Shown: positions 33,562 to 42,993, numbered from the stretch's first letter. The stretch is DNA of 64,000 nt from Homoserinimonas sedimenticola (GCF_026094475.1 NZ_JAPELL010000001.1:1016326-1080325); one strand, 5' to 3'. Notes: generated by a model from the letters alone, not told the origin. Numbers and translations: made by a program.

Positions 33562-34649
33562 CAGGCGTCACCGAAACCCGTGACGATGGCATCCACCAGG
33601 TCGAGTCGCTCCTCGTAGGGCAGGAAGGCGGCCTCGGCGGCGTTGCGCTGGAAGATCTCAAGGTCGATCAGGTCATACCCGAAGGCGTCGACCAGGAGCG
33701 CAAGCTCGCCCGTCAACGTCGTGTTACTCATGAGACGGTTGTCGGTGTTGACCGTCACCCGGAAGCCCAACTGGTACAGCAGGTCGAAGGGGTGGTCGAC
33801 GATCTCCCTGCCCCACGCCGCGATCGCGCCCGTCTGCAGGTTGCTCGAAGGGCTCAACTCGAGAGCGATCTCCCGATCGCGTACCCACTGGGAGAGCCTG
33901 CCGAGGCTCACGTAGGTGGCCTCGTCGTCGTTGCTGTCGATCGTCACGTCCTCCGCGATGCGCACGCCGTGGCCGAGGCGCAGCGCCCGACCGTCGAGGA
34001 GGGCGCTGCGGATGCTCTCGAGCCCGTCAGCCTCGCCCGCATGGACGGTAGCGGGGAAGTTCTGCTCCGCGAGATAGTCGAAGGCTGCGCGAGCCCGGCT
34101 CGGCGGGAAGCCTGCCTCGGCGCCCGCGAAGTCGAAGCCGACGACGCCGTTGTCGCGGTGGCGCACAGCGAGCTCGGCGATCTCGAGGCCACGGTCGGCG
34201 TGGCGCATGGCCGTGACGAGCTGCCCGACACGGATCGAGCGACCGCTCGCCGCGACATCCGCCACCCCGTTGTCGAGGCCCTCCTGCACCGCCTCGACCA
34301 CCTCGTCGAGGCTGAGGCCCCGAGTGAGGTGCTGCTCGGGAGCCCAGCGGATCTCCCCGTAGATGACGCCGTCAGCGGCGAGGTCCTGCACGAACTCGCG
34401 GGCGACCCGCTCGAGGCCCTCCCGCGTCTGCATGACGGCGGTCGTCACGTCAAAGGTCTTGAGGTAGTCGACGAGGGAGCCCGAGTCGGCGTTCTCGGCG
34501 AACCAGGTGCCGAGCGCCGCGGCATCCGTCGCCGGCAGTTCGAGGGAAATCGCCTCTGCCAGTTCGATGATGGTCTGCGGCCGGAGTCCGCCGTCGAGGT
34601 GGTCGTGGAGCGACACCTTCGGCAGCGCGGCTATCTGGTCAGGCGACAT
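33561..34649 (-). CDS. add: Adenosine deaminase
   Basis: A 362-residue amidohydrolase that converts (deoxy)adenosine to (deoxy)inosine. Zinc ligands H15 and H17 (LHDHLDGG), the HAGEA motif, HGVRI and the C-terminal VNTDN motif are present. I place the start at ATG 34649, which has GAGG 8 nt upstream; the ATG two codons earlier (34655) is only 2 nt from it. It follows thymidine phosphorylase in the nucleoside operon and would feed inosine to the phosphorylase at 30293. Confidence 0.93.
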   Translation of the reverse strand: MSPDQIAALPKVSLHDHLDGGLRPQTIIELAEAISLELPATDAAALGTWFAENADSGSLVDYLKTFDVTTAVMQTREGLERVAREFVQDLAADGVIYGEIRWAPEQHLTRGLSLDEVVEAVQEGLDNGVADVAASGRSIRVGQLVTAMRHADRGLEIAELAVRHRDNGVVGFDFAGAEAGFPPSRARAAFDYLAEQNFPATVHAGEADGLESIRSALLDGRALRLGHGVRIAEDVTIDSNDDEATYVSLGRLSQWVRDREIALELSPSSNLQTGAIAAWGREIVDHPFDLLYQLGFRVTVNTDNRLMSNTTLTGELALLVDAFGYDLIDLEIFQRNAAEAAFLPYEERLDLVDAIVTGFGDA

Positions 34650-34690
34650 CGTCATGCCCTCAAATCTACCGCCTGGGCGGATGCCCGCGC

Positions 34691-35983
34691 TCAGGCGATG
34701 CGGTCGGCGATGAGCGGTTCGCGCTCGAAGCGCGTGCCGGTCTCGGCGATCTCCCACGCGCCCTCGACGGCGGCGAGAGCCCGCTCGAAGCGTTCGGGCT
34801 CGTCCGCCGAGAGGGTGAAGAGCGGCTGGCCCTTCGTCACCGTGTCACCGGGCTTGGCGTGGAGGTCGATCCCGGCGGCGTGCTGCACTGGGTCCTCCTT
34901 GCGTGCACGGCCCGCCCCGAGCCGCCACGCGGCGATGCCGAACGGGAGCGCCTCCTGGCGAACGAGCACCCCGTCGCGGTCCGCCGTGACGACGTGCTGC
35001 TCGCGGGCGACAGGAAGCGCGGCATCCGGGTCGCCGCCCTGCGCGCTGATCATGGCACGCCACGTGTCCATCGCGCGGCCATCTCGGAGCGCCGCCTCGA
35101 CGTCGGCGTCGGGTTGCCCGGCGAGAGTGAGCATCTCATGCGCGAGAGCGACCGTGAGTTCGACGACGTCGCCGGGGCCCCCGCCCGCAAGCACTTCGAC
35201 GGACTCTTGCACCTCGTTGGCGTTGCCGATCGCGAGGCCGAGCGGAACGTTCATGTTGGTCAGCAGCGCAACCGTCGCGACGCCCGCATCCTTGCCGAGC
35301 GCGACCATCGTCTCGGCGAGCTCCCGCCCCCGGGCCGGATCCTGGAGGAAGGCGCCCGAGCCGAACTTCACGTCGAGCACGAGCGAGGCGGTGCCCTCCG
35401 CGATCTTCTTCGACATGATCGAGGAGGCGATGAGCGGGATCGCCTCGACCGTGCCCGTGATGTCGCGCAGGGCGTAGAGCTTCTTGTCGGCGGGGGCGAG
35501 GCCCGCGCCAGCCGCGCAGATCACGGAGCCGACGCTTTCGAGCTGGGCGAAGAACTCCTCGTTGGAGAGCTCGGCCCGCCACCCCGGGATCGACTCGAGC
35601 TTGTCGAGGGTGCCGCCCGTGTGCCCGAGGCCGCGCCCCGAGAGCTGGGGCACCGCAACGCCGAAGGATGCCACGAGCGGCGCGAGCGGCAGGGTGATCT
35701 TGTCGCCCACCCCACCGGTGGAGTGCTTGTCGGTCGTGAGCTTGGAGAGCGCGTCGAAGTTCATCCGCTCACCGCTCGCGATCATCGCGAGGGTGAGGTC
35801 GCGGATCTCCTCGCGCTGCATGCCGTTGAGGAAGATCGCCATCGTCATGGCGGCCATCTGCTCGTCGCCCACGTAGCCGCGCGTGTAGGCGTCGACCAGC
35901 CAGTCGATCTGCTCCGCGCTGAGGGCGCCGCGATCGCGCTTCGTGCGGATGAGGTCGACAACGTCGAAGCGTTCAATTGCCAT
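34691..35983 (-). CDS. deoA: Thymidine/pyrimidine-nucleoside phosphorylase
   Basis: A 430-residue enzyme of the thymidine phosphorylase family that splits thymidine or uridine into base and sugar-1-phosphate. The phosphate site KHSTGGVGDK (near residue 85) and SGRGLGHTGGTLDKLESIPG are diagnostic, and the C-terminal domain is complete. It lies between cytidine deaminase and adenosine deaminase. The choice between thymidine-specific and general pyrimidine specificity is not resolved. Confidence 0.95.
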   Translation of the reverse strand: MAIERFDVVDLIRTKRDRGALSAEQIDWLVDAYTRGYVGDEQMAAMTMAIFLNGMQREEIRDLTLAMIASGERMNFDALSKLTTDKHSTGGVGDKITLPLAPLVASFGVAVPQLSGRGLGHTGGTLDKLESIPGWRAELSNEEFFAQLESVGSVICAAGAGLAPADKKLYALRDITGTVEAIPLIASSIMSKKIAEGTASLVLDVKFGSGAFLQDPARGRELAETMVALGKDAGVATVALLTNMNVPLGLAIGNANEVQESVEVLAGGGPGDVVELTVALAHEMLTLAGQPDADVEAALRDGRAMDTWRAMISAQGGDPDAALPVAREQHVVTADRDGVLVRQEALPFGIAAWRLGAGRARKEDPVQHAAGIDLHAKPGDTVTKGQPLFTLSADEPERFERALAAVEGAWEIAETGTRFEREPLIADRIA

Positions 35984-35998
35984 GAGTGGGGTGGTTCC

Positions 35999-36406
35999 TT
36001 ACTTGGCGTTGTATTCGTCGAGCTGGCGCGGACCGAAGGCGTCGGGCAGCACCTCGTCGATCGTGCGGATTCCCGAGACGGTCTGCAGCAGCATCCCCTC
36101 GGCGGAGTGCTCGAAGAGGAGCTGCCGGCACCGGCCGCACGGCATGAGGGTCGCCCCGTCACCGTCGACGCACACGAATGCCACGAGCCGCCCGCCCCCG
36201 CCCATGATGAGCTCGCTCGTCATGGAGCATTCGGCGCAGAGGGTGACGCCGTAGGACGCGTTCTCGATGTTGCAGCCGCTCACGATGCGGCCGTCGTCGA
36301 CGAGAGCGGCGGCCCCTACGGGGAACTTCGAGTAGGGCACGTAGGCCTTGCGCATCGCCTCGGAGGCTGCCTCGCGCAGGGCTTCCCAATTGACGTGACT
36401 CGTCAT
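35999..36406 (-). CDS. cdd: Cytidine deaminase
   Basis: A 135-residue homotetrameric-type cytidine deaminase. It has Cys57 and catalytic Glu59 in CAE, and zinc ligands Cys90 and Cys93 in PCGRC. It deaminates (deoxy)cytidine to (deoxy)uridine, which the phosphorylase encoded just downstream can use. Its ATG overlaps the stop of the ABC permease gene by 4 bp, linking uptake and breakdown. Confidence 0.95.
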   Translation of the reverse strand: MTSHVNWEALREAASEAMRKAYVPYSKFPVGAAALVDDGRIVSGCNIENASYGVTLCAECSMTSELIMGGGGRLVAFVCVDGDGATLMPCGRCRQLLFEHSAEGMLLQTVSGIRTIDEVLPDAFGPRQLDEYNAK

Positions 36407-37689
36407 GACTTGATGTACGGCGTTCCGTTGGCGGCGGGCGGGCGAGAGACGCCCACGAGGCCGGCGACCGCGAAGATCGTGACGACGTAGGGGACCATGA
36501 GCATGAACTCGCTGGGAACGGGCGAGCCGATGATGCCGAGCACGTTCTGGATGTTGGAGGCGAAGCCGAAGAGCAGCGCTGCCAGCGTCGCGCGGATGGG
36601 GTCCCAGCGCCCGAAGATGACGGCCGCGAGGGCGATGAACCCCATGCCTGCGGTCATCTCCTTGTTGAAGGCGCCGACCGAGCCGAGGGTGAAGTAGGCA
36701 CCGCCGAAACCAGCGATGGCGCCCGCCAGCGAGACGTTCCAGAAGCGCAGCGTCGTCACCTTGATGCCAACGGTGTCGGCCGCCTGCGGATGCTCACCCA
36801 CGGCACGCAGGCGGAGGCCCCACCGCGTGTGGAACAGCCCGAACCACACGAGGAACACGGCGACGTACATGGCGTAGACGATGATCGACTGGCGGAAGAG
36901 CATGGGGCCGATCACGGGAATCTCGCTGAGGATCGGGATCGCGATCTGCTCGAAGCGGGGCGGACGGTTCAGCAGCTCGGTGTTCTCAGTGAGCACCTGC
37001 GAGAACAGGAAGCTCGTGAGCCCGATAACGAGCACGTTGAGCACGACGCCGACGATGATCTGGTCGACGAAGTACTTGATCGCGAAGGCCGCGAGCACGA
37101 AGGAGACCAGGACGCCCGCGACGGCGGCCCCGATGAGCCCGACGTAGGGGTTGCCCGTGATGGAGGCGATAACGGCGGAGGCGAACGCTCCCGCGAGCAG
37201 CTGGCCCTCGATCGCGATGTTGACGACGCCGACCCGCTCCGAGATGACGCCGCCGAGCGCACCGAAGATGAGGGGCACGCTGAGGCTCACGGTCCCGATC
37301 AGGAGGCCATAGATGGGGATCGAAGCCCCCGCTCCTGCCCACGCCAGGAAGGCGATGAGGAAGAGCACCGCGAAGACGACGATGAGCCACAGGGGCACCC
37401 GCCGCTTCTGCCAGACGAGCCAGGCGGAGTACGCGCTGAGGGCGACGAGCAGCACCGTCATGACGATGCCGGTCGCGTGGGTCGGCAATACGATCTCGGG
37501 CAACTGGATGACGTCGCTCGGCGTCGAGAGCCGGAACGTGCTCGTGTCTGCCGGCCGAGGAGTGAAGACGAAGAGGACGACGGCGAGAAGTGCGAAGACG
37601 CCGAGGGCTATCGGGGCCTTCCAACTCGTGATGACGGTCTTTTCGGGGGCGCTTCCCGCCGTGGCGGGAGCCGTGGTCTCGGTGCTCAC
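36403..37689 (-). CDS. Nucleoside ABC transporter permease 2 (NupQ-like)
   Basis: A 428-residue permease of the branched-chain/ribose (RbsC-like) type seen in BMP-dependent nucleoside importers. It has about ten membrane segments and the family motif GVVNIAIEGQLLAGAF. A long N-terminal part with three extra hydrophobic segments precedes the core. The GTG at 37689 has GGAGG 8 nt upstream and overlaps the first permease stop by 4 bp. It acts with the ATPase at 38966 and the BMP lipoproteins upstream. Confidence 0.9.
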   Translation of the reverse strand: MSTETTAPATAGSAPEKTVITSWKAPIALGVFALLAVVLFVFTPRPADTSTFRLSTPSDVIQLPEIVLPTHATGIVMTVLLVALSAYSAWLVWQKRRVPLWLIVVFAVLFLIAFLAWAGAGASIPIYGLLIGTVSLSVPLIFGALGGVISERVGVVNIAIEGQLLAGAFASAVIASITGNPYVGLIGAAVAGVLVSFVLAAFAIKYFVDQIIVGVVLNVLVIGLTSFLFSQVLTENTELLNRPPRFEQIAIPILSEIPVIGPMLFRQSIIVYAMYVAVFLVWFGLFHTRWGLRLRAVGEHPQAADTVGIKVTTLRFWNVSLAGAIAGFGGAYFTLGSVGAFNKEMTAGMGFIALAAVIFGRWDPIRATLAALLFGFASNIQNVLGIIGSPVPSEFMLMVPYVVTIFAVAGLVGVSRPPAANGTPYIKS

Positions 37690-38969
37690 TTCGCCGCCAC
37701 CTCCTTCGGGGTGAGGGTGCGGCGCGGGGCGGCACCAGGGGTGGGCAGGCGGAAGATGGCGCGCACGAGAGGCGGCGCCGCGATGAAGAGCACGATGAGC
37801 GACTGCACCACGACGACAATGTCGACCGGCACGCCCTCGGCCGCCTGCATCGAGAAGCCTCCCGCCTTGAAGGCTCCGAAGAGGATGCCCGCGGCGAAGA
37901 TTCCCCAGGGGCGGGACCGGCCCAGCAGGGCGACCGTGATGGCGTCGAAGCCGATGCCGGCGTCGATGCCCTGGCCGAAGCCGGTCGTGACGGTGCCGAG
38001 CACCTGGTTGACCCCCGCGAGTCCCGCGAAGCCGCCCGCGAAGAGCATGGCGTAGACGTAGATCATCTTGACGGGCATACCGGCGACCCGAGCGGCGTGC
38101 GGGTTCTCGCCGACCGCGCGGAACTGGAACCCGAGGCTCGAGCGATTCATGAGCCACCACACGAAGACGGTCGCGGCGATCACGAGGATGAACCCGAAGT
38201 GCAGGTTGTAGTTCGGCCCGAGCAGGTCAGGCAGGATCGCCGTCTCCTGCATGGGCGGCGTCTTGGGGTTGTTCGACCCTGGAGCCTGGAGAGCACCCGG
38301 GGTGCGCAGCAGGTAGGCGACGAAGTAGAGGGCGACGAAGTTGAGCATGATGGTCGTGATGACCTCGTGGGCACCCGTCCGTGCCTTCAGCAGACCGGCG
38401 ATGCCGCCCCAGATGGCCCCGGCGACCATTCCCGCCAGCACGGCGACTGCGACGTGCAGCACGGCCGGGAGCTCGAGAGCGAAGCCCACCCAGCCGGCCG
38501 CGGCGGCGGCCACGAGCATCTGGCCGCGACCACCGATGTTGAACATGCCCACCCGGAAGGCGACGCCGACGCCGAGCCCCGCCGCGATGAGAGGGGTCGC
38601 GAAGGTCAGCGTCTCGGTGAGGGGCCGGATGCCCGCCGCGAAGCCCTCACGACGGAAGTTGTAGACGGAACCCTGGAAGAGCGCGCTGTACGCCCCCGCG
38701 ACGGCCTCCCAAATGGCGGCGAAGGTGTCGCCGGGCCGCGCGAAGAAGTAGGCGGCTGTCTCCTGGACGCGCTCGTCGGTCCACGCGATCAGCACGGCAC
38801 CGACTGCGAGCGCGATGATGACCGACAGCACCGAGATCATGGCGGAGCCGCCCACGATGTCCCGGGCCGCCTGCCCCCAGCGCGAGGGCTCCTCCCCCGC
38901 CTCCGGGCGGGCTGTCTGCTGGGGCGCCGGCTCCGGCTGCACCTCTGCCTCTCTCGACTTGTCGCTCAC
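37686..38969 (-). CDS. Nucleoside ABC transporter permease 1 (NupP-like)
   Basis: A 427-residue permease of the same RbsC-like family, with a charged cytoplasmic N-terminus and about ten membrane segments. FRVGMFNIGGRGQMLVAA is the motif matching NIAIEGQ in its partner. The GTG start overlaps the ATPase stop by 4 bp. With the partner at 36403 it forms the heterodimeric channel of a purine/pyrimidine nucleoside importer. Confidence 0.9.
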   Translation of the reverse strand: MSDKSREAEVQPEPAPQQTARPEAGEEPSRWGQAARDIVGGSAMISVLSVIIALAVGAVLIAWTDERVQETAAYFFARPGDTFAAIWEAVAGAYSALFQGSVYNFRREGFAAGIRPLTETLTFATPLIAAGLGVGVAFRVGMFNIGGRGQMLVAAAAAGWVGFALELPAVLHVAVAVLAGMVAGAIWGGIAGLLKARTGAHEVITTIMLNFVALYFVAYLLRTPGALQAPGSNNPKTPPMQETAILPDLLGPNYNLHFGFILVIAATVFVWWLMNRSSLGFQFRAVGENPHAARVAGMPVKMIYVYAMLFAGGFAGLAGVNQVLGTVTTGFGQGIDAGIGFDAITVALLGRSRPWGIFAAGILFGAFKAGGFSMQAAEGVPVDIVVVVQSLIVLFIAAPPLVRAIFRLPTPGAAPRRTLTPKEVAAK

Positions 38970-40486
38970 GCTGCTGCCCCCGTTCCCGCCGGCGCCTCGC
39001 CGGCCATCATGAGCCCGAGCACGTCGCGCGAGGTGTCACCGGGCACGATGCCGATGATGCCGCCGCGGTACATGACGAGAATGCGGTCGGCAAGCGCCGT
39101 GACCTCGTCAAGCTCGGTGGAGATGACGATGACCGGGATGCCCGAATCCCTCGTCTCGATGATGCGGGAGTGCACGACCTCGATCGAGCCGACGTCGAGT
39201 CCACGCGTCGGCTGGGCGGCCACGAACATCCGCAGGTCGCGGCTCAGCTCCCGCGCGAGCACGACCTTCTGCTGGTTGCCCCCAGAGAGCCTCCCCGCAT
39301 GCGTGTCGATCCCCTGTGTGCGGATGTCGAACTCCGTCACCTTCTCGCGGGCGAACTGGTCGCGGTAGTCGAGCTGGAGGTTGCCCGCCTTGACGAAGGG
39401 CGCCGCCGTGCTTCGGTCGAGCATGAGGTTCTCGGCGATCGTGAACTCGGCGACGATGCCGTCCTCCGTGCGGTCCTCCGGCACGAAGCCGACGCCCGCG
39501 TCGAGGATCTGGCGCACGCTCCGACCCGTGAGTGGTTTTCCGTCGAGGGTGATGCGGCCGGTGACACGCTCCTGCAGGCCGAGCAGCGCCTCGGTGAGCT
39601 CGGTCTGGCCGTTGCCCTGCACGCCCGCGATCACGAGCACCTCGCCCGCGCAAACGTCGAAGCTGACGTTCTTGACGACGACGTCGCCGCGCGGGTTGAT
39701 GACCGAGAGGTCCTCAACCACGAGGGCGGGCCCCCCGGGCACCGAGGCGCCCTTGTCAACCGTGAGCTCCACCGCTCGACCGACCATGAGCGAGGCGAGC
39801 TCGACGTTGCTCGCGGTCGGCGAGGCCTCCCCGACGACCTTTCCGAGCCGGATGACCGTGATGCGGTCGGCGATCGCACGCACCTCACGCAGCTTGTGCG
39901 TGATGAAGACGATGGAGGTGCCTGCCGCCTTGAGTTGCCGCATGATCTCGATGAGCTCATCGGTCTCCTGCGGCGTGAGCACGGCCGTCGGTTCGTCGAA
40001 GACGAGGACCTTGGCGTCGCGCGAGAGCGCCTTGATGATCTCGACACGCTGCTGCACGCCGACGGGGAGGTCCTCCACGAGGGCGTCTGGGTCGATGTCG
40101 AATCCGAATCGTTCTGAGATCTCCCGCACCTTGGCACGGGCGGTCGGCAGGTCGAGACGCCCACCCGCCTTCGTGGGCTCGTGACCGAGCATGACGTTCT
40201 CGGCAACCGTGAAGACGGGGATGAGCATGAAGTGCTGGTGCACCATGCCGATGCCGGCGGCCATCGCGTCACCTGGCCCAGAGAAGTGCTGCGGCACGTC
40301 GTCGAGGAGGATGTCCCCCTCGTCCGCCCGATAGAGGCCGTAGAGCACATTCATGAGGGTCGACTTGCCCGCGCCGTTCTCACCCAGGAGGGCGTGGATC
40401 TCACCGGGCTCGACGACGAGGTCGATGTGATCGTTGGCGACGAGGGCGCCGAACCGCTTGGTGATGCCGCGGATTTCGAGCTTCAT
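38966..40486 (-). CDS. Nucleoside ABC transporter ATP-binding protein (two domains, NupO-like)
   Basis: A 506-residue tandem ATPase. The first domain has Walker A GENGAGKST, and its signature is degenerate (LPVGVQQRVEI). The second has a degenerate Walker A-type GVQGNGQTEL and a good signature LSGGNQQK. This asymmetric pattern is usual for RbsA/NupO-type ATPases. It is preceded by the palindrome at 40535-40548 and by the hairpin at 40638-40665 in the gap after the BMP lipoprotein gene. Confidence 0.93.
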   Translation of the reverse strand: MKLEIRGITKRFGALVANDHIDLVVEPGEIHALLGENGAGKSTLMNVLYGLYRADEGDILLDDVPQHFSGPGDAMAAGIGMVHQHFMLIPVFTVAENVMLGHEPTKAGGRLDLPTARAKVREISERFGFDIDPDALVEDLPVGVQQRVEIIKALSRDAKVLVFDEPTAVLTPQETDELIEIMRQLKAAGTSIVFITHKLREVRAIADRITVIRLGKVVGEASPTASNVELASLMVGRAVELTVDKGASVPGGPALVVEDLSVINPRGDVVVKNVSFDVCAGEVLVIAGVQGNGQTELTEALLGLQERVTGRITLDGKPLTGRSVRQILDAGVGFVPEDRTEDGIVAEFTIAENLMLDRSTAAPFVKAGNLQLDYRDQFAREKVTEFDIRTQGIDTHAGRLSGGNQQKVVLARELSRDLRMFVAAQPTRGLDVGSIEVVHSRIIETRDSGIPVIVISTELDEVTALADRILVMYRGGIIGIVPGDTSRDVLGLMMAGEAPAGTGAAA

Positions 40487-40534
40487 GGTGTCCGATTCTA
40501 CGGAGGGGAGTGGATGGACCGAGGGCCCGGAGGC

Positions 40535-40548
40535 TGCTCATTTGAGCA
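40535..40548. promoter_or_regulatory. Palindrome TGCTCA-N2-TGAGCA (copy 1)
   Basis: A perfect palindrome, extended by one more pair (C...G) on each side, lies 48 bp upstream of the nucleoside ATPase start. The same 14-bp pattern occurs at 41890-41903 before the BMP lipoprotein gene. A shared operator for a nucleoside-responsive regulator is likely but unproven. Confidence 0.5.
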
Positions 40549-40637
40549 GAAGAATGCGTAGCCGCGCATAGGAGACGGCGACGCTAGCGGCACGCACGGG
40601 GAAAAGGCATGGGGAAGAGCCGCCGGGGCAAAGCAAC

Positions 40638-40665
40638 GGGGAGGCCAGCCGCAGCTGACCTCCCC
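40638..40665 (-). terminator. Stem-loop after the BMP lipoprotein gene (attenuator)
   Basis: On the minus strand GGGGAGGTCAGC and GCTGGCCTCCCC pair around a 4-nt loop with a single G-T wobble, followed by a weak T-rich GTTGCTTT. It begins 16 bp after the lipoprotein stop. It probably terminates part of the transcripts, so the binding protein exceeds the membrane subunits. Confidence 0.6.
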
Positions 40666-40681
40666 GAGGCTTTCGTGAGGA

Positions 40682-41776
40682 TTAGCCGGCGAGGTACGAC
40701 TCGACGGTCACCTCTCCACTGATGATCTGCTCCTTGAGCGACTCGAGCTCGTCCCAGAGACCCGCGGGAACCTTCGACTCCCAGTCGTGGAACTCGGCGA
40801 GGCTCACGCCGCCGTTCTCGAGCGTGCCGACGTAGGCCTCGTTCGAGAAGTCGCCCTCACCCGCCGCGAGCACGGCCTCGTACACCGAGACATCCATGCC
40901 CTTGCGGATCGAGGTGAGGAGGAGGTCGCCGACCGAGGGGTCGGTCTCGTACACGTCGGCGTCGACACCGATGAGCGCGATGTCGCGATCCGAGTCACGG
41001 ATGGCGGCGGCAGCGCTCTGGTAGATCGGGCCACCGACGGGAAGGATCACGTCGGCGTTCTGGTCGATGAGGCCCTGCGCGATCGTCTGCGCCTCGGTGC
41101 CGGCCGCGAAGCCGCCCGTGAAGGAGCCGTTCTCGCCGTCCCAGCCAAGCACGCTGACGGAGGTGCCGTTGACCTCGTTGTAGTACTCGACGCCCTGCTT
41201 GAAGCCGTCCATGAAGATCGTCACGGTCGGGAAGGGCTGGCCACCGAAGGTGCCGACCACGCCGGTCTGCGACGTCGCGGCAGCCGCGTAGCCGCCGAGG
41301 AACGCGGCCTGAGCCGTGTCGTAGACCAGGGGCTTGATGTTCTCGTGGTCGGTCTCACCATCGAAGTCGGTGTCGACGGTGTCGTCGATCGAGATGTAGT
41401 TGACGTCGGGGTTCGCACCGGCCGACTCGGATGCCGCCTCCGCGAGGGCGAAGCCGACCGTCACGATCACGTCGCAGCCCTGGTCGACGAGGTTCGTCAG
41501 GTTGGGCGCGTAGTCCGTCTCCGCGTTCGACTCGACCTCGTTGTACTCGACGCCGAGCTCGTCGGCAGCCTGGACCATGCCCTCGAAGCCGAGCTGGTTG
41601 AACGACTTGTCGTCGAATCCACCCTCGTCCGAGACCATGCAGGGAAGGAAGTCGATCGCCTCGCCCTCGTTGCCGCCGTCGTCCTCGGGGGCCGAGGCAC
41701 AACCGGTGAGCACGAGAGCGCTCGTGCCGATCAGTGCGAGACCGCTGAGGGCGGCCTTGCGAGAAATGGTCTTCAA
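40682..41776 (-). CDS. BMP-family nucleoside-binding lipoprotein 1
   Basis: A 364-residue precursor with a lipoprotein signal peptide (lipobox LTGC, Cys26) and a BMP/PnrA-like periplasmic-type binding domain. Features include MVSDEGGFDDKSFNQ near the N-terminus and VVGTFGGQPFPTV. Such proteins deliver nucleosides to ABC importers. The start is TTG 41776 with GGAGG 6 nt upstream; there is no ATG that keeps the signal peptide. It is the proximal binding protein for the ATPase and permeases at 36403-40486. Confidence 0.92.
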   Translation of the reverse strand: MKTISRKAALSGLALIGTSALVLTGCASAPEDDGGNEGEAIDFLPCMVSDEGGFDDKSFNQLGFEGMVQAADELGVEYNEVESNAETDYAPNLTNLVDQGCDVIVTVGFALAEAASESAGANPDVNYISIDDTVDTDFDGETDHENIKPLVYDTAQAAFLGGYAAAATSQTGVVGTFGGQPFPTVTIFMDGFKQGVEYYNEVNGTSVSVLGWDGENGSFTGGFAAGTEAQTIAQGLIDQNADVILPVGGPIYQSAAAAIRDSDRDIALIGVDADVYETDPSVGDLLLTSIRKGMDVSVYEAVLAAGEGDFSNEAYVGTLENGGVSLAEFHDWESKVPAGLWDELESLKEQIISGEVTVESYLAG

Positions 41777-41889
41777 GATGTCCTCCAAAAAGAGCCCGGC
41801 TGGCTCGCCGGGACTGTGGGAACACAGTACCGAGAATTGCGACGGCCGCTGGCGTCGGGCCGGGCATCCGTCACACAACAGTTACATGG

Positions 41890-41903
41890 TGCTCAGATGA
41901 GCA
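41890..41903. promoter_or_regulatory. Palindrome TGCTCA-N2-TGAGCA (copy 2)
   Basis: A perfect palindrome extended to GGTGCTCA...TGAGCACC lies about 115 bp upstream of the BMP lipoprotein 1 start and 23 bp after the BMP lipoprotein 2 stop (41926). It matches copy 1 in every fixed position. It could also act as a small stem-loop after gene 2. Confidence 0.5.
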
Positions 41904-41925
41904 CCCCGAACGGGGGTGGACCGTC

Positions 41926-42984
41926 TCAGCCAGGCGACGACGGGGACTCGACGGTGATCTCTCCCGCGATGATGGCAGCCGTGAGCGCGCCCAGTTCCGC
42001 CTGCAGTTCGGCGCTCACGAGCGGGGTGCGGTCATGGAACGGGGCGATACCGACTCCGCCGTTCTCGAGGGTGCCGATGAAGGGGCTCGCGTCGAACTCC
42101 CCCGCCAGGTCACTCCGCACGATCTCGACCACGGCATCCTGGGTGTTCTTCAGGATGCTCGTCAGGATGATCGGCCGGTACTCCGCCGGCAGCGTCTCGT
42201 AGCCGTCGTTGTCGACCCAGATGAGAGAGCCCACGCCGCGCTCGAGGATCGCGGCGGCAGCACCCTCCCCGACCTGCCCGGCAACGGGGAGGATGACGTC
42301 GGCGTTCTGGTCGAGCAGTCCCTCGGTCGTCGTCCTGCCGAGCGTGACGTTCTCGTAGTCGCCCGTGAAGAGACCGTTCTGCGTCTCCTTGTTCCAACCG
42401 AGCACCCGCACGGATGTCCCGTGCTCGGCGTTGTACCGCGCGACTCCGTCGACGAAACCGTCCATGAAGAGGGTCACGGGCGGCTGCGGGTCACCCCCGA
42501 ACGTGCCGACCACGCCCGTCTCGGAGACCCCCGCCGCGAGGTAGCCGGCGAGATACGCCGCCTGGGCCGTGTCGAAGACGATGGGTTTGACGTTGTCGGC
42601 ATCGACCATCTCGTCGACGATCGCGAAGTGCAGCCCGGGATTCGCCTCCGCGGCGGCCACCGTCGCCTCAGCGAGCTCCCATCCGACCGTCAGCACGAGC
42701 TGGCATCCGGTCGCGACCGCCTGCTCCACGTTGGGCGCGAGGTCGGTCTCATTGGTCGAGACGATCGCATCGACATCGATGTCGAACTCCTCGGCAGCGA
42801 TTTCGAGCCCCTCCCAGCTGGACTGGTTGAAGGAGCGATCCTCGAGCCCGCCCGAGTTGGTCACCATGCGGGCGCAGTAGTCCGTGGCATCCGTATCGCC
42901 CGCACCGTCGGGCGCGGGGGCGCAGCCCACCAGGGCGAGAGCCGCGAACAACGCGGCGGCGGTGAGGGGACGTCGGGCGATCAT
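41926..42984 (-). CDS. BMP-family binding lipoprotein 2
   Basis: A 352-residue precursor with lipobox LVGC (Cys21) and a complete BMP-type domain (VTNSGGLEDRSFNQ, VVGTFGGDPQPPV). It is a clear paralogue of lipoprotein 1. It starts 9 bp after the stop of the mannose-1-phosphate guanylyltransferase gene, so it may be transcribed from that upstream promoter rather than the nucleoside one. It may bring a different nucleoside to the same importer. Confidence 0.88.
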   Translation of the reverse strand: MIARRPLTAAALFAALALVGCAPAPDGAGDTDATDYCARMVTNSGGLEDRSFNQSSWEGLEIAAEEFDIDVDAIVSTNETDLAPNVEQAVATGCQLVLTVGWELAEATVAAAEANPGLHFAIVDEMVDADNVKPIVFDTAQAAYLAGYLAAGVSETGVVGTFGGDPQPPVTLFMDGFVDGVARYNAEHGTSVRVLGWNKETQNGLFTGDYENVTLGRTTTEGLLDQNADVILPVAGQVGEGAAAAILERGVGSLIWVDNDGYETLPAEYRPIILTSILKNTQDAVVEIVRSDLAGEFDASPFIGTLENGGVGIAPFHDRTPLVSAELQAELGALTAAIIAGEITVESPSSPG

Positions 42985-42993
42985 GGCTCGAAC

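Noticed and set aside
34655-34757. An N-terminal extension of adenosine deaminase
   Set aside because: The added residues are not family sequence, and the GAGG site fits the ATG at 34649.
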